Assembly: GCA_900100835.1 (NCBI GenBank)
Contig: FNCM01000010.1
Coordinates: forward strand, 1 to 64,000
Reading direction: 5' to 3'
Length of the DNA: 64,000 nucleotides
Origin: Selenomonas sp. WCT3
Lineage (GTDB): Bacteria > Bacillota > Negativicutes > Selenomonadales > Selenomonadaceae
The notes under the pieces were generated by a model. It saw only the letters and a list, made by a program, of their open reading frames with translations, ran no database searches and had not been told where the DNA came from. Below are positions 53,725-61,894 of this stretch, in pieces. Positions within the stretch are counted from its first letter, which is position 1; each line of letters opens with the position of its first letter. Position numbers and translations under genes: made by a program.

Positions 53725-54177
53725 TCACCTCTCGAATCTCAGTGCGACCATGCCGATGCGGACAATATCCCCCGACTTAATATAGGCTCTGCCTTGGAGC
53801 ACCTGATCATTCACATATGTATGGTTCACGCTGCCAAGATCCTCAATGACATACTGGCTGCCATGCTGATAGATGACGGCGTGATGGTGGGATACAAATC
53901 CCTCTGGAATCATAATATCATTATCTTCGCCACGGCCGATTGAAATCTGCTCACTGAACGCAAACCGGCGTCCGGCAAGATTTTCTTCATTGGCTTCCAC
54001 CACCGAAACCACCGCTTCGTTCTGGCTGGTTTCCGGCCGGCGCTGCCGAATGGATTCCTTGCGCACCTCGCGAAACATTCTCTTCGAAAGTTTAAGGGCA
54101 AACCACAACAGCCAGAGCAGCATACCATACTCCAGCACCACCCGGACACCCTTTAAAATAACCGCCATAGTTGGCAA
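53725..54177 (-). CDS. membrane-anchored FHA-domain protein (FhaB/FipA-like)
   Basis: The 150-residue protein has one N-terminal membrane helix (about 8-30), a basic/polar linker and a C-terminal FHA domain (about 72-150: ISIGRGEDNDIMIP, VSHHHAVI, DLGSVNHTYVND). FHA domains bind phosphothreonine, so it is a likely PrkC target or reader. The start is TTG at 54177 with GAGGTG seven bases upstream; an ATG three codons later (54168) is the alternative. Confidence 0.9.
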   Translation of the reverse strand: MPTMAVILKGVRVVLEYGMLLWLLWFALKLSKRMFREVRKESIRQRRPETSQNEAVVSVVEANEENLAGRRFAFSEQISIGRGEDNDIMIPEGFVSHHHAVIYQHGSQYVIEDLGSVNHTYVNDQVLQGRAYIKSGDIVRIGMVALRFER

Positions 54178-54178
54178 A

Positions 54179-54922
54179 TCATATCACCTCGTAAACTAAA
54201 ACCGTTGAGCCTATCTGAATCTCATCCCCTGGCACCAGACAGTGGGTATCAATCCGCCTGCCATTAACATAAGTACCATTGGTGCTTTGCGCATCGTGCA
54301 GGATGTGACGGTGATCCTCATAGGTAATCCACGCATGGAGCCGCGAAGCATTAACATCCGTCAGGATAAACTCGTTCTTATCCCGCCGCCCGATGTAGAT
54401 TTGCTTTTCCCCAAATTCCAGATAAGCATCAAGGTCTGCCCCTTCGATTACGGTGAGCGAAACCACTTTATGCTCAGTGGGCAGATTCAGCGGAGTAGAC
54501 GCTGAAAGACCTGGCCGTTCCAACACGATGGTTTGGGAGGAAACCTCCTTCGTCCCGCCCGAATCATCTTCTTCATAGCGGGAGGTCAAATCATAGGTTC
54601 CCTTGATTCTTTCCTTTTCCTTCTGGCAGCTGACCTGCAGCTTTCCTTCCATGCGATAATTCTGCAAAATAACCTGCTTTTCCACCGCACTATAGAGTTC
54701 CTCGATGACCCGCTGGGCACAAAAGCGCTGATAGTCATCTTCCGCCAGCGTAAAGACATATCGGTTCGGTACCAGATGCATCGCCTTGCCACGGCCCTGG
54801 CGACCGATTTCTTTTTCCAGGCCTTTCATAAGCTCTGCCAGCTCCAAGTCACTGCTGAAGCGTTTATTGAAAAATCCCTCGATATGTCCTTCGAGGAAAG
54901 ATTCCAGCTTACCAATTCCCAT
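54179..54922 (-). CDS. DUF3662/FHA-domain protein (FhaA-like)
   Basis: The 247-residue protein starts MGIGKLESFLEGHIEGFF at 54922 with AAAGGAG upstream (a longer start at 54964 lacks one). The N-terminal half (about 1-120) is the DUF3662 domain found in actinobacterial FhaA; the C-terminal half (about 165-247) is an FHA domain (IYIGRRDKNEFILTD, ASRLHAWI, DAQSTNGTYVNGRRI). In mycobacteria FhaA regulates wall synthesis with PknB; a similar role is likely by context. It overlaps the next gene slightly. Confidence 0.92.
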   Translation of the reverse strand: MGIGKLESFLEGHIEGFFNKRFSSDLELAELMKGLEKEIGRQGRGKAMHLVPNRYVFTLAEDDYQRFCAQRVIEELYSAVEKQVILQNYRMEGKLQVSCQKEKERIKGTYDLTSRYEEDDSGGTKEVSSQTIVLERPGLSASTPLNLPTEHKVVSLTVIEGADLDAYLEFGEKQIYIGRRDKNEFILTDVNASRLHAWITYEDHRHILHDAQSTNGTYVNGRRIDTHCLVPGDEIQIGSTVLVYEVI

Positions 54923-54988
54923 GAAATAAGACTCCTTTGTTTTCGCCTTTTTCCTTCTGTCCATTATAGCAGAAAGCTACTATAATGC

Positions 54989-56053
54989 CTAGGTTTCATT
55001 TTCCGGTGCCTTGTCCTTGAGATGCTTGTTGCGAAGCTGTCCACAGGCAGCCTGAATGTCCACGCCCATCTCCCGGCGGACTGTGACATTGACATGATGG
55101 TCGCGAAGGTACTTCTCAAACCAGTCAATGCGCGCCTTGGAAGGACGCATAAGATTGCGCTCCACCACCGGATTGATGGGGATGAGATTGACGCTTGCCA
55201 GCTGTCCCTTCAACAAGGCCGTAAGTTCTCTAGCCTGTTCTTCCCCATCGTTTAAATGGTCGATTAAAATGTACTCGTAAGTCACCCGGCGCTTCGTCTT
55301 ATCCGCATAGTTCTTGGCCGCCGCTATGACGTCCTGTAACGGATACTTGCGGTTAATGGGCATAATCTGGGACCGAAGCTCCTGATTGGGCGCGTGCAGC
55401 GACACCGACAGGGATATAGGCATCCCCTCTTCCGCCAGTTGCAGCATATTGGGGACAATGCCCGAAGTGGACAGGGTGATATTGCGATAGCCCATCCCCA
55501 GCGTATAATCTTCATGGATGAGCCGCAAGAAGCCAATTACGTTGTCGTAATTCATCAGTGGCTCTCCGGACCCCATAATGACCATCGTATCCACCTTGGC
55601 CCCGTCTTCCTCTTCCCGCAGCATGTCGTCAATGGTAACGGCCTGGGCAAGGATTTCCCCCTTAGAAAGGTCCCGGGCCATACCATGCAGGGTTGAAGCA
55701 CAAAATGCACACCCCATGTTGCAGCCAGCCTGGGTCGAAACACAGATGCTATTGCCATAGGGCTGACGCATAAGCACCGTTTCCACAGCAGTTCCATCGG
55801 CAAATTCCAGCAGGAATTTGGTGGTATGACCATCCTTAGAATCCAACCGATCCTTGATTTTTGGCCGGCCGATGAAAAGGCCTTCGGCCAGCTCCTCCCG
55901 CAGTTTTTGGGATAAATTCGTCATCGCAGCAAAATCCCGGGCGCCGCGCTGGTACATCCACTGGGCAATCTGTTTTGCCCGGAACTTCTGCACCTTATAG
56001 GGCACCAGTACCGCCTGCAGCTCCTCAAGGGTCATGCCAAATATATCAATCAT
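54989..56053 (-). CDS. rlmN: 23S rRNA / tRNA (adenine-C2) methyltransferase RlmN
   Basis: RlmN is a radical-SAM enzyme that methylates A2503 of 23S rRNA and A37 of some tRNAs. The 354-residue protein has the cluster motif CNMGCAFCAST (CX3CX2C), GSGEPLMNYDNV, SLSVSLHAPNQELR and the C-terminal catalytic Cys in DIQAACGQL. GCGGAGG precedes the ATG, which overlaps the rsmB stop. Confidence 0.98.
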   Translation of the reverse strand: MIDIFGMTLEELQAVLVPYKVQKFRAKQIAQWMYQRGARDFAAMTNLSQKLREELAEGLFIGRPKIKDRLDSKDGHTTKFLLEFADGTAVETVLMRQPYGNSICVSTQAGCNMGCAFCASTLHGMARDLSKGEILAQAVTIDDMLREEEDGAKVDTMVIMGSGEPLMNYDNVIGFLRLIHEDYTLGMGYRNITLSTSGIVPNMLQLAEEGMPISLSVSLHAPNQELRSQIMPINRKYPLQDVIAAAKNYADKTKRRVTYEYILIDHLNDGEEQARELTALLKGQLASVNLIPINPVVERNLMRPSKARIDWFEKYLRDHHVNVTVRREMGVDIQAACGQLRNKHLKDKAPENET

Positions 56054-57384
56054 TATTTCCTCCGCATTCTGGCAATGAAGAATCCATCGGTTCCATCCAC
56101 CTGGGGGTAGAGCTGAATCATCTTCTCATCACGCTTTTCTCCCGGCAGGAAGGAACCGGTTTTTTCCAAATAAAATTCCGGATTCTCTGCTAAAAACGCC
56201 GTTACAACTTCTTGGTTTTCCTGGGGCTCAATGGTGCAGGTGCTGTATACCAAAACACCGCCGTCCTTGACAGCCTGGGCCGCACTTTTAAGAATTTCCA
56301 ACTGCAGCGCCGGCAGAGCGTCGATTTCCTCCGCCGTCTTATTCCAACGGGCATCGGGCTTCCGCCGCAGTACCCCCAGCCCCGAGCAGGGAGCATCCAC
56401 TAAAACCCGGTCAGCCATGGCCTGGTATTCTTCCCCCACCTCCCGGGCGTCCAGCAGATCCGTCTCGATAATCGAAATTCCCAGGCGCGCGGCATTCTCT
56501 TCAATGCGCGCCAATTTATGCTCGTAGATATCCCCCGCGACAATCCGGCCCTTGTCCTGCATCAGCGCTGCCAGATGCGTTGTCTTGCCCCCGGGCGCGC
56601 TGCAACAGTCAATGATAAACTCACCAGGCTGCGGGTCTACCACATGGGCCACCAGCATGGAGCTTTCGTCCTGAACCTGACAAAGACCCTGCTGCAAGGG
56701 CAATAAGTCATCCAGGGAACCATGTTTCGTGATGATGAGGCCCTCCGGAGTCCAGGCAGATTCGCTAGCCTCAGCTCCAGCCTGCACCAGCGCTGCCTGC
56801 AATTCTTTGCGGCTGCCCTTTAGCGTATTCGTTCGCACCGACAATGGAGCCTCGCTATTGTTAAAGAAACAAAGATCTCTGGCACCATGAAAGCCAAATT
56901 CCTTCACCCAGCGTTTTACCAGCCAGTACGGGTGCATGCTCTTAAGAGCCAATTCCTCCACACTGTGCCCCTTGCCACTGGGGAATGTTGCCTTTTCCGG
57001 TTCGCGCACGGCGGTGCGGAGCACGGCATTGACAAACTTGGCCGTACCCATATTGCTGTACTTTTTTGTCAGCTCCACCGCCGTATTGCAGGCTGCCGAA
57101 ACCGGCACTTTATCGAGGTAAAAAATCTGATAGATACCCAGGCGCAAAATATCACGGACCATCGGCTCGATTTTCTTTAGGGGACGGTTCACATAACGGC
57201 GCAAAATCCAATCCAGCGTATCACCGGCCTTTACGGCACCGTAAACCAGTTCCGTCACAAAACGGCGGTCCATATCCGAAAGGTCTGCCCGGCGCAATTC
57301 CCGCGCCAGGGCCACATTGGCATAGGCCCCCTTCTCGTGTACCTCATGTAAAATTCTAACCGCGGTATTACGCGCTTTATCCAT
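56053..57384 (-). CDS. rsmB: 16S rRNA (cytosine967-C5)-methyltransferase RsmB
   Basis: The 443-residue protein has an N-terminal NusB-like helical domain (about 1-140) and a C-terminal SAM methyltransferase with CSAPGGKTTHLAALM, DAPCSGLGVLRRKPDARW and the catalytic Cys in YSTCTIEPQENQ. The ATG at 57384 (MDKARNTAVRIL) has AGAGGAGGA upstream; the longer start at 57414 overlaps DUF116 and lacks a site. Confidence 0.97.
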   Translation of the reverse strand: MDKARNTAVRILHEVHEKGAYANVALARELRRADLSDMDRRFVTELVYGAVKAGDTLDWILRRYVNRPLKKIEPMVRDILRLGIYQIFYLDKVPVSAACNTAVELTKKYSNMGTAKFVNAVLRTAVREPEKATFPSGKGHSVEELALKSMHPYWLVKRWVKEFGFHGARDLCFFNNSEAPLSVRTNTLKGSRKELQAALVQAGAEASESAWTPEGLIITKHGSLDDLLPLQQGLCQVQDESSMLVAHVVDPQPGEFIIDCCSAPGGKTTHLAALMQDKGRIVAGDIYEHKLARIEENAARLGISIIETDLLDAREVGEEYQAMADRVLVDAPCSGLGVLRRKPDARWNKTAEEIDALPALQLEILKSAAQAVKDGGVLVYSTCTIEPQENQEVVTAFLAENPEFYLEKTGSFLPGEKRDEKMIQLYPQVDGTDGFFIARMRRK

Positions 57385-57410
57385 AAAATCCTCCTCTGTG
57401 GATTTAGCTC

Positions 57411-58217
57411 TCAATCCTTTTCCTTAGGAAGTATAATCTTTTCCAGCTGGGCTTTTACTTCCTCGATGTCCACATGGGTGTTATAGCACGGCCCATTGGG
57501 ACGGATGTTTAGAACCCCCACTGCTGGCAGTGGGTATACATCCTGAATGCCACTCATAAGGTCCCGTTCACAGGCAATGGCCAGCACAGCCTTTGGCCGC
57601 ATCTTATAAATGATTTGCCGGGCCAGCGTGCCTCCTGTAGCGACAAAAAAGTGAAAACCCATTTCCTCTGAAAGGGTCACGAGAGCCCCGATATCACAGC
57701 CGCCACAACGCTTGCAATTCCCCGGGTCGCGGGTAATCTTATGAGGACAGGTTGCCAGCTGCAGGCAATGGGGAGTCACCACCAGCAGACGATTGGCCGG
57801 CACACGAATCCCCATGCGGTTAAACATCCGGTTACTCGTGGCGATAAAGGAACCTTCCAAACGGCGCTTACTAATGCCAAACAACTTGGCCAGCCGCACC
57901 GACACCGGAAATAACAGATTGACCAGTTCGTAGGTCTGCCGCTGCAAAAGGGGCAGATAAGGCCAATCGGACACCGCCAATCCCATATTCAATATTCCCA
58001 GCCACGAAATTACCACACTGACGGCAAAGATGCCGCCGACAATAGTCGGCAGCACCTTTGCGATGTTGGCAAGCCCCGGGTTGGCAATATACCAAATACC
58101 GTAGAGCAATGCCGCCGCCAGCACCGCCGCCAGCGACAGCATACCGAGGAACAACCGCTTCTTCGGCCGCCCCGGGATCACGATTTTCTTTTTTTTCTGT
58201 TTGGATTGATCTGTCAT
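57411..58217 (-). CDS. DUF116 membrane protein with Cys cluster
   Basis: The 268-residue protein has a basic N-terminus, two membrane helices (about 22-45 and 57-80) and a cytoplasmic domain (about 110-265) with the Cys-rich PHCLQLATCPHKI and CKRCGGCDIG segments, which could bind a metal or an Fe-S cluster. DUF116 genes often sit between fmt and rsmB in clostridia and their relatives. Function is unknown. The C-terminus contains VGVLNIRPNGPCYNTHVD, a further conserved Cys. Confidence 0.85.
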   Translation of the reverse strand: MTDQSKQKKKKIVIPGRPKKRLFLGMLSLAAVLAAALLYGIWYIANPGLANIAKVLPTIVGGIFAVSVVISWLGILNMGLAVSDWPYLPLLQRQTYELVNLLFPVSVRLAKLFGISKRRLEGSFIATSNRMFNRMGIRVPANRLLVVTPHCLQLATCPHKITRDPGNCKRCGGCDIGALVTLSEEMGFHFFVATGGTLARQIIYKMRPKAVLAIACERDLMSGIQDVYPLPAVGVLNIRPNGPCYNTHVDIEEVKAQLEKIILPKEKD

Positions 58218-58280
58218 TGTCTACCTCCAACAAATCTCACCCGAAAAGAATTCCTGCTTCCCTTCATCGTAAAAATCCCA

Positions 58281-59216
58281 TCAAACAAAAGCCGCCGGCA
58301 GGCTGATGCCATGTCCATTAAGATAATCGGCAGCCTTCATCTTTTTCTTACCCGGTGCCTGAAGCTCCACGATCTGCAAGAGTTCGTCCCCCGCAGCCAC
58401 CCAAAGGCCTTCCTTCTTGTCGGCCTTGACGATGGTTCCCGGCACCGCCGAAGCCTTCTGCCCCGTCAACTTCGTCAGCCAGATTTTGTATTTCTTATCA
58501 TCCATTTCCGTAAAAGCCCCCGGCCAGGAATTTAAGCCCCGGACGAGATTGTGAATCTCCTGGGCTGGTTTTGACCAGTCAATATGCCCGGTTTCCTTGG
58601 TCAGCATGGGCGCATAGTTCGACTCTCCCGTCTGAGGGGTACGCACCAGAGTGCCATTGGAAAGCTGCTCCAGCGTATCCATGAGGACGCCAGCTCCCAT
58701 AGCCATAAGACTGTCATGAACCTCCTCTAAGGTCATATCCGGCCCAATGGGAAGCTCTTTTTTCAGCAACATATCCCCCGTATCGAGGCCGGCATCCATG
58801 AACATGGTGGTCACGCCGGTTTTTTCTTCCCCGTTGATGACACACCACTGCATGGGCGCCGCCCCACGATAACGCGGCAAAAGGGAGGCATGAACGTTGA
58901 TGCAGCCGTATTCCGGAATATCCAAAATGCGCTGGGATAAAATCTGTCCAAAGGCAACGACTACCATCAAGTCCGGGTTGAGTTCTTCCAGCTTAGCCGT
59001 AAACTCCTCCGTCTTGATTTTCTCCGGCTGGTATACCACCAGACCATGTTCTACCGCCCAAGCCTTTACCGGCGACGGCATGAGTTTCTGCCCGCGCCCC
59101 CGCGGCTTATCCGGCTGCGTAATGACGCCGATAACTTCGCATTCCTTATGCAGTGCCTCAAGGCACGGGACAGCAAATTCCGGCGTGCCCATAAATACTA
59201 CGCGAAACTTCTTCAA
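58281..59216 (-). CDS. fmt: methionyl-tRNA formyltransferase
   Basis: Fmt formylates initiator Met-tRNA. The 311-residue protein has VFMGTPEFAVPCLEAL, VITQPDKPRGRGQKL, INVHASLLPRYRGAAPMQW (start INVHASLLPRYRGAAP), the Asp in MFMDAGLDTGDML and a C-terminal OB-like domain. It overlaps def by 4 bp. Confidence 0.98.
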   Translation of the reverse strand: MKKFRVVFMGTPEFAVPCLEALHKECEVIGVITQPDKPRGRGQKLMPSPVKAWAVEHGLVVYQPEKIKTEEFTAKLEELNPDLMVVVAFGQILSQRILDIPEYGCINVHASLLPRYRGAAPMQWCVINGEEKTGVTTMFMDAGLDTGDMLLKKELPIGPDMTLEEVHDSLMAMGAGVLMDTLEQLSNGTLVRTPQTGESNYAPMLTKETGHIDWSKPAQEIHNLVRGLNSWPGAFTEMDDKKYKIWLTKLTGQKASAVPGTIVKADKKEGLWVAAGDELLQIVELQAPGKKKMKAADYLNGHGISLPAAFV

Positions 59217-59680
59217 GCCTGATTCCCCCTATGAATGCTCTGTGCGATATCAATAAAGAGCTGGCCCTCCAAGTGGTCAAGCTCATGCTGAATGCAGCGA
59301 GCCAGCAGTCCCGTTGCGGTCACGCGCTGCTTTTTTCCCCGGCGGTTCAAAAATTCCACCTTAACCTTCGCAGCCCGCTCTACTTCGCCATAAATATCGG
59401 GAACCGAAAGACACCCCTCCGTATCGGTCTCCGTCCCCTCGCGGAAGGTAATAACCGGATTGATGAGCTCCAGCAGACCGTGTTCGTCCTGACAGTCGAT
59501 GACCACCAGACGGATTGCCCTGCCCACCTGCGGAGCAGCAATACCAACGCCATTGCTCTCATACATGGTTTCTGCCATATCATCCAGGAGTTTTTTCAGC
59601 TGCTTGTCGATTTTCTCCACCGGCGCACAGACCTCTTTTAATACCGGATCGCCTGCCTTTTTGATATCCAATAAAGCCAT
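59213..59680 (-). CDS. def: peptide deformylase
   Basis: Def removes the N-formyl group of new proteins. The 155-residue metalloenzyme has GVGIAAPQVG, EGCLSVP (Cys ligand) and QHELDHLEG (two His ligands and the catalytic Glu). Confidence 0.98.
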   Translation of the reverse strand: MALLDIKKAGDPVLKEVCAPVEKIDKQLKKLLDDMAETMYESNGVGIAAPQVGRAIRLVVIDCQDEHGLLELINPVITFREGTETDTEGCLSVPDIYGEVERAAKVKVEFLNRRGKKQRVTATGLLARCIQHELDHLEGQLFIDIAQSIHRGNQA

Positions 59681-59703
59681 AAATTATCCTTTTTCCTTTC
59701 TCT

Positions 59704-60543
59704 TTATGAATGAACTGTATTCTTCTCCGTCAATTTCAATCGATAGATGCGCAGGGCATTCTCATAGAATACCGCTTCCCAATATTTCTCCGGGATAATC
59801 TCCTTGGTAAAGGCGATATAATCGCCAAGATTTGCCAGGGGCCAATCGGTGCCAAACATGAAGCGGTCGTAACACTCCAGGTATTCCAGCCAGCCCCTCA
59901 TCCGTTCAATATAGAACTGCTTCTTTTGGCAAAAAGCGGCAAAATCGGGAATCTTTCCCGTGAGAATCCCCGACAGGTCTGCCGTGACATTGGGATTTTT
60001 CTCCATTACCGCTGCTGCATCTTCAAACCAAGGCTCACCGAAATGGCACATGACAAAATTCACCTTGCGGAACTTCACCGCTGCCTCATCCATAACCATC
60101 GGGTGGCTGTATTTCAGCAGGGCATTATTGGTGGCCGTCAGCCCCATATGAACTGCTACCGGCTTGTCATATTTCTCCGCCAATTCATAGAAGGGCTTCA
60201 AACAATCCTCATAGATATAGAAGTAATTGTAGCCTGGATAGAGTTTTAATCCCACACATCGGGGATTCTGGAAATGCTGTTCCAGCAAAGCGGCCTGCTG
60301 GCGTATCGTCGCCCGGTCAAAGCCTTCCCGGCTGTCAATGCCAGCGCAGTAACTCACAAAGGGCGGATAATCCGGGGATAAATCCCAAAGAGGTCGATTC
60401 CCCATGACAATCCCATGAACCATACCATGTATCCGATACTGTTCCATTAAGTGTCCACTATTGTTTTCATGGCCAGCGGCCTTGGCGATAACATCAAAAT
60501 AGGCATCATCGCCAAAATGAAAATGCGCATCGATAATTTTCAT
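59704..60543 (-). CDS. amidohydrolase-2 family metal-dependent hydrolase
   Basis: The 279-residue TIM-barrel protein starts KIIDAHFHFGDD (H-x-H metal site) and has VAVHMGLT, VMCHFGEPW and the Asp in MFGTDWPL, as in amidohydrolase-2 members (ACMSD-like decarboxylases and lactone hydrolases). The substrate is unknown. It lies between pepT and def with gaps of 9 and 23 bp, so it is co-transcribed. Confidence 0.85.
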   Translation of the reverse strand: MKIIDAHFHFGDDAYFDVIAKAAGHENNSGHLMEQYRIHGMVHGIVMGNRPLWDLSPDYPPFVSYCAGIDSREGFDRATIRQQAALLEQHFQNPRCVGLKLYPGYNYFYIYEDCLKPFYELAEKYDKPVAVHMGLTATNNALLKYSHPMVMDEAAVKFRKVNFVMCHFGEPWFEDAAAVMEKNPNVTADLSGILTGKIPDFAAFCQKKQFYIERMRGWLEYLECYDRFMFGTDWPLANLGDYIAFTKEIIPEKYWEAVFYENALRIYRLKLTEKNTVHS

Positions 60544-60552
60544 AACGATTCC

Positions 60553-61803
60553 TTATTTCTTTAACGCTGCCGCTCCAACTGCAATGCCTAGAACCGTCTC
60601 CCCAGCCTTTTTGAGGGAGTTCAGCGGCAAATACTCAAAGCGGCCGTGGAAGTTGGCACCACCCGTGAAGATATTCGGGCAGGGAAGCCCCATGAAGGAC
60701 AGCCGGGCGCCATCCGTACCACCGCGGATTGGCTGCACATCCGGCGTAACGCCTGCAGCTTCCATTGCCTGCTTAGCCAATTCCACTACATACATATTGC
60801 CATCTTCGATTTTCTCTAACATATTGAAATATACGTCATGGGGTGTCACTTCCACGGTGCCTTCACCATATTTCTTGTTGAAGAAATCCGCCATGTCGTC
60901 TAAATAAGCCTTGCGCTGCTCAAATTTCTGACGGCTGTGATCGCGGACCAGCATGTTCATGGTGCACTGTTCCACGCCACCGGTTATCTTATAGACATGG
61001 AAGAAGCCCTCGTAACCTTCCGTATACTCTGGTTTTTCCCCAGCCGGCAGCAGCTGCTGCCACTCCGCAGCCAGCGTAATGGCATTAATCATCTTGCCCT
61101 TGGCATCTCCCGTATGGACGCTGCGCCCATGGAAGGTAATGACCGGATTGGCAGCATTGAAATTCTCATACTCAAGGCCGCCCAGCTCTCCGCCGTCGAT
61201 GGTGTAAGCAAAATCAGCCCCAAACTTTTCCACATCGAAACGGTCGGCACTGCGCCCCGTCTCCTCATCCGGCGTAAAGCCTACGCGAATCTTGCCATGC
61301 CTGATTTCTGGATGATTTACCAAATACTCCATGGCACTGACGATAGCCGTTACCCCAGCTTTGTCATCAGCCCCCAAAAGGGTCGTGCCATCGGTAAACA
61401 TAATGTCCTGGCCTTTATATTTGAGAACCTCTGGAAAGTCCTTCGTGGAAAACACAACGGGGCCATTTTCATTGAGAACGATATCCTTGCCATCGTAATC
61501 CTTGACAATCTGCGGTTTAATCGGACCGCCAGCAGCATCCGGGCTCGTATCCACGTGAGCGATAAAGCCAACTACCGGGGCATCCGCCGCTCCGTTTGCC
61601 GGCAGCGTCGCCATAACATAACCATGATTGTCCAGATCCACTTCCGTAAGGCCAATAGCTTTCAATTCTTCAGCGAGATGTTTCGACAAGACCATCTGTC
61701 CCGGCGTACTGGGGCAAGCTTTGTCATTTTCCTCATCAGACTGCGTGTCAAAGCCGATGTAGTCCTTAAAACGTTTTACCATTACATCCATATCTAATTC
61801 CAT
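60553..61803 (-). CDS. pepT: peptidase T (tripeptide aminopeptidase)
   Basis: PepT releases the N-terminal residue of tripeptides in the cytosol. The 416-residue M20B zinc peptidase has FIAHVDTSPD, LLGADDKAGV, FTPDEETGRSAD, YTIDGGELGG and PIRGGTDGARLSFMGLPCPN (both ends of the metal set). GAGGTG lies upstream of the ATG, and a consensus promoter precedes it. First gene of the leftward run toward def and prkC. Confidence 0.97.
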   Translation of the reverse strand: MELDMDVMVKRFKDYIGFDTQSDEENDKACPSTPGQMVLSKHLAEELKAIGLTEVDLDNHGYVMATLPANGAADAPVVGFIAHVDTSPDAAGGPIKPQIVKDYDGKDIVLNENGPVVFSTKDFPEVLKYKGQDIMFTDGTTLLGADDKAGVTAIVSAMEYLVNHPEIRHGKIRVGFTPDEETGRSADRFDVEKFGADFAYTIDGGELGGLEYENFNAANPVITFHGRSVHTGDAKGKMINAITLAAEWQQLLPAGEKPEYTEGYEGFFHVYKITGGVEQCTMNMLVRDHSRQKFEQRKAYLDDMADFFNKKYGEGTVEVTPHDVYFNMLEKIEDGNMYVVELAKQAMEAAGVTPDVQPIRGGTDGARLSFMGLPCPNIFTGGANFHGRFEYLPLNSLKKAGETVLGIAVGAAALKK

Positions 61804-61844
61804 GGATAAACACCTCGATTGATCTTTTATTCATACATCCCTAT

Positions 61845-61873
61845 ATTATATCATTCTCCCTAGAAAATGTCAT
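61845..61873 (-). promoter_or_regulatory. promoter of pepT and probably of the def...folE2 run
   Basis: On the minus strand there is ATGACA (plus 61868-61873), a 17-bp spacer and TATAAT (plus 61845-61850). No strong terminator was seen between this point and folE2, though internal promoters are possible. Confidence 0.75.
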
Positions 61874-61894
61874 CCGGCCAGAAACACCACTTCG

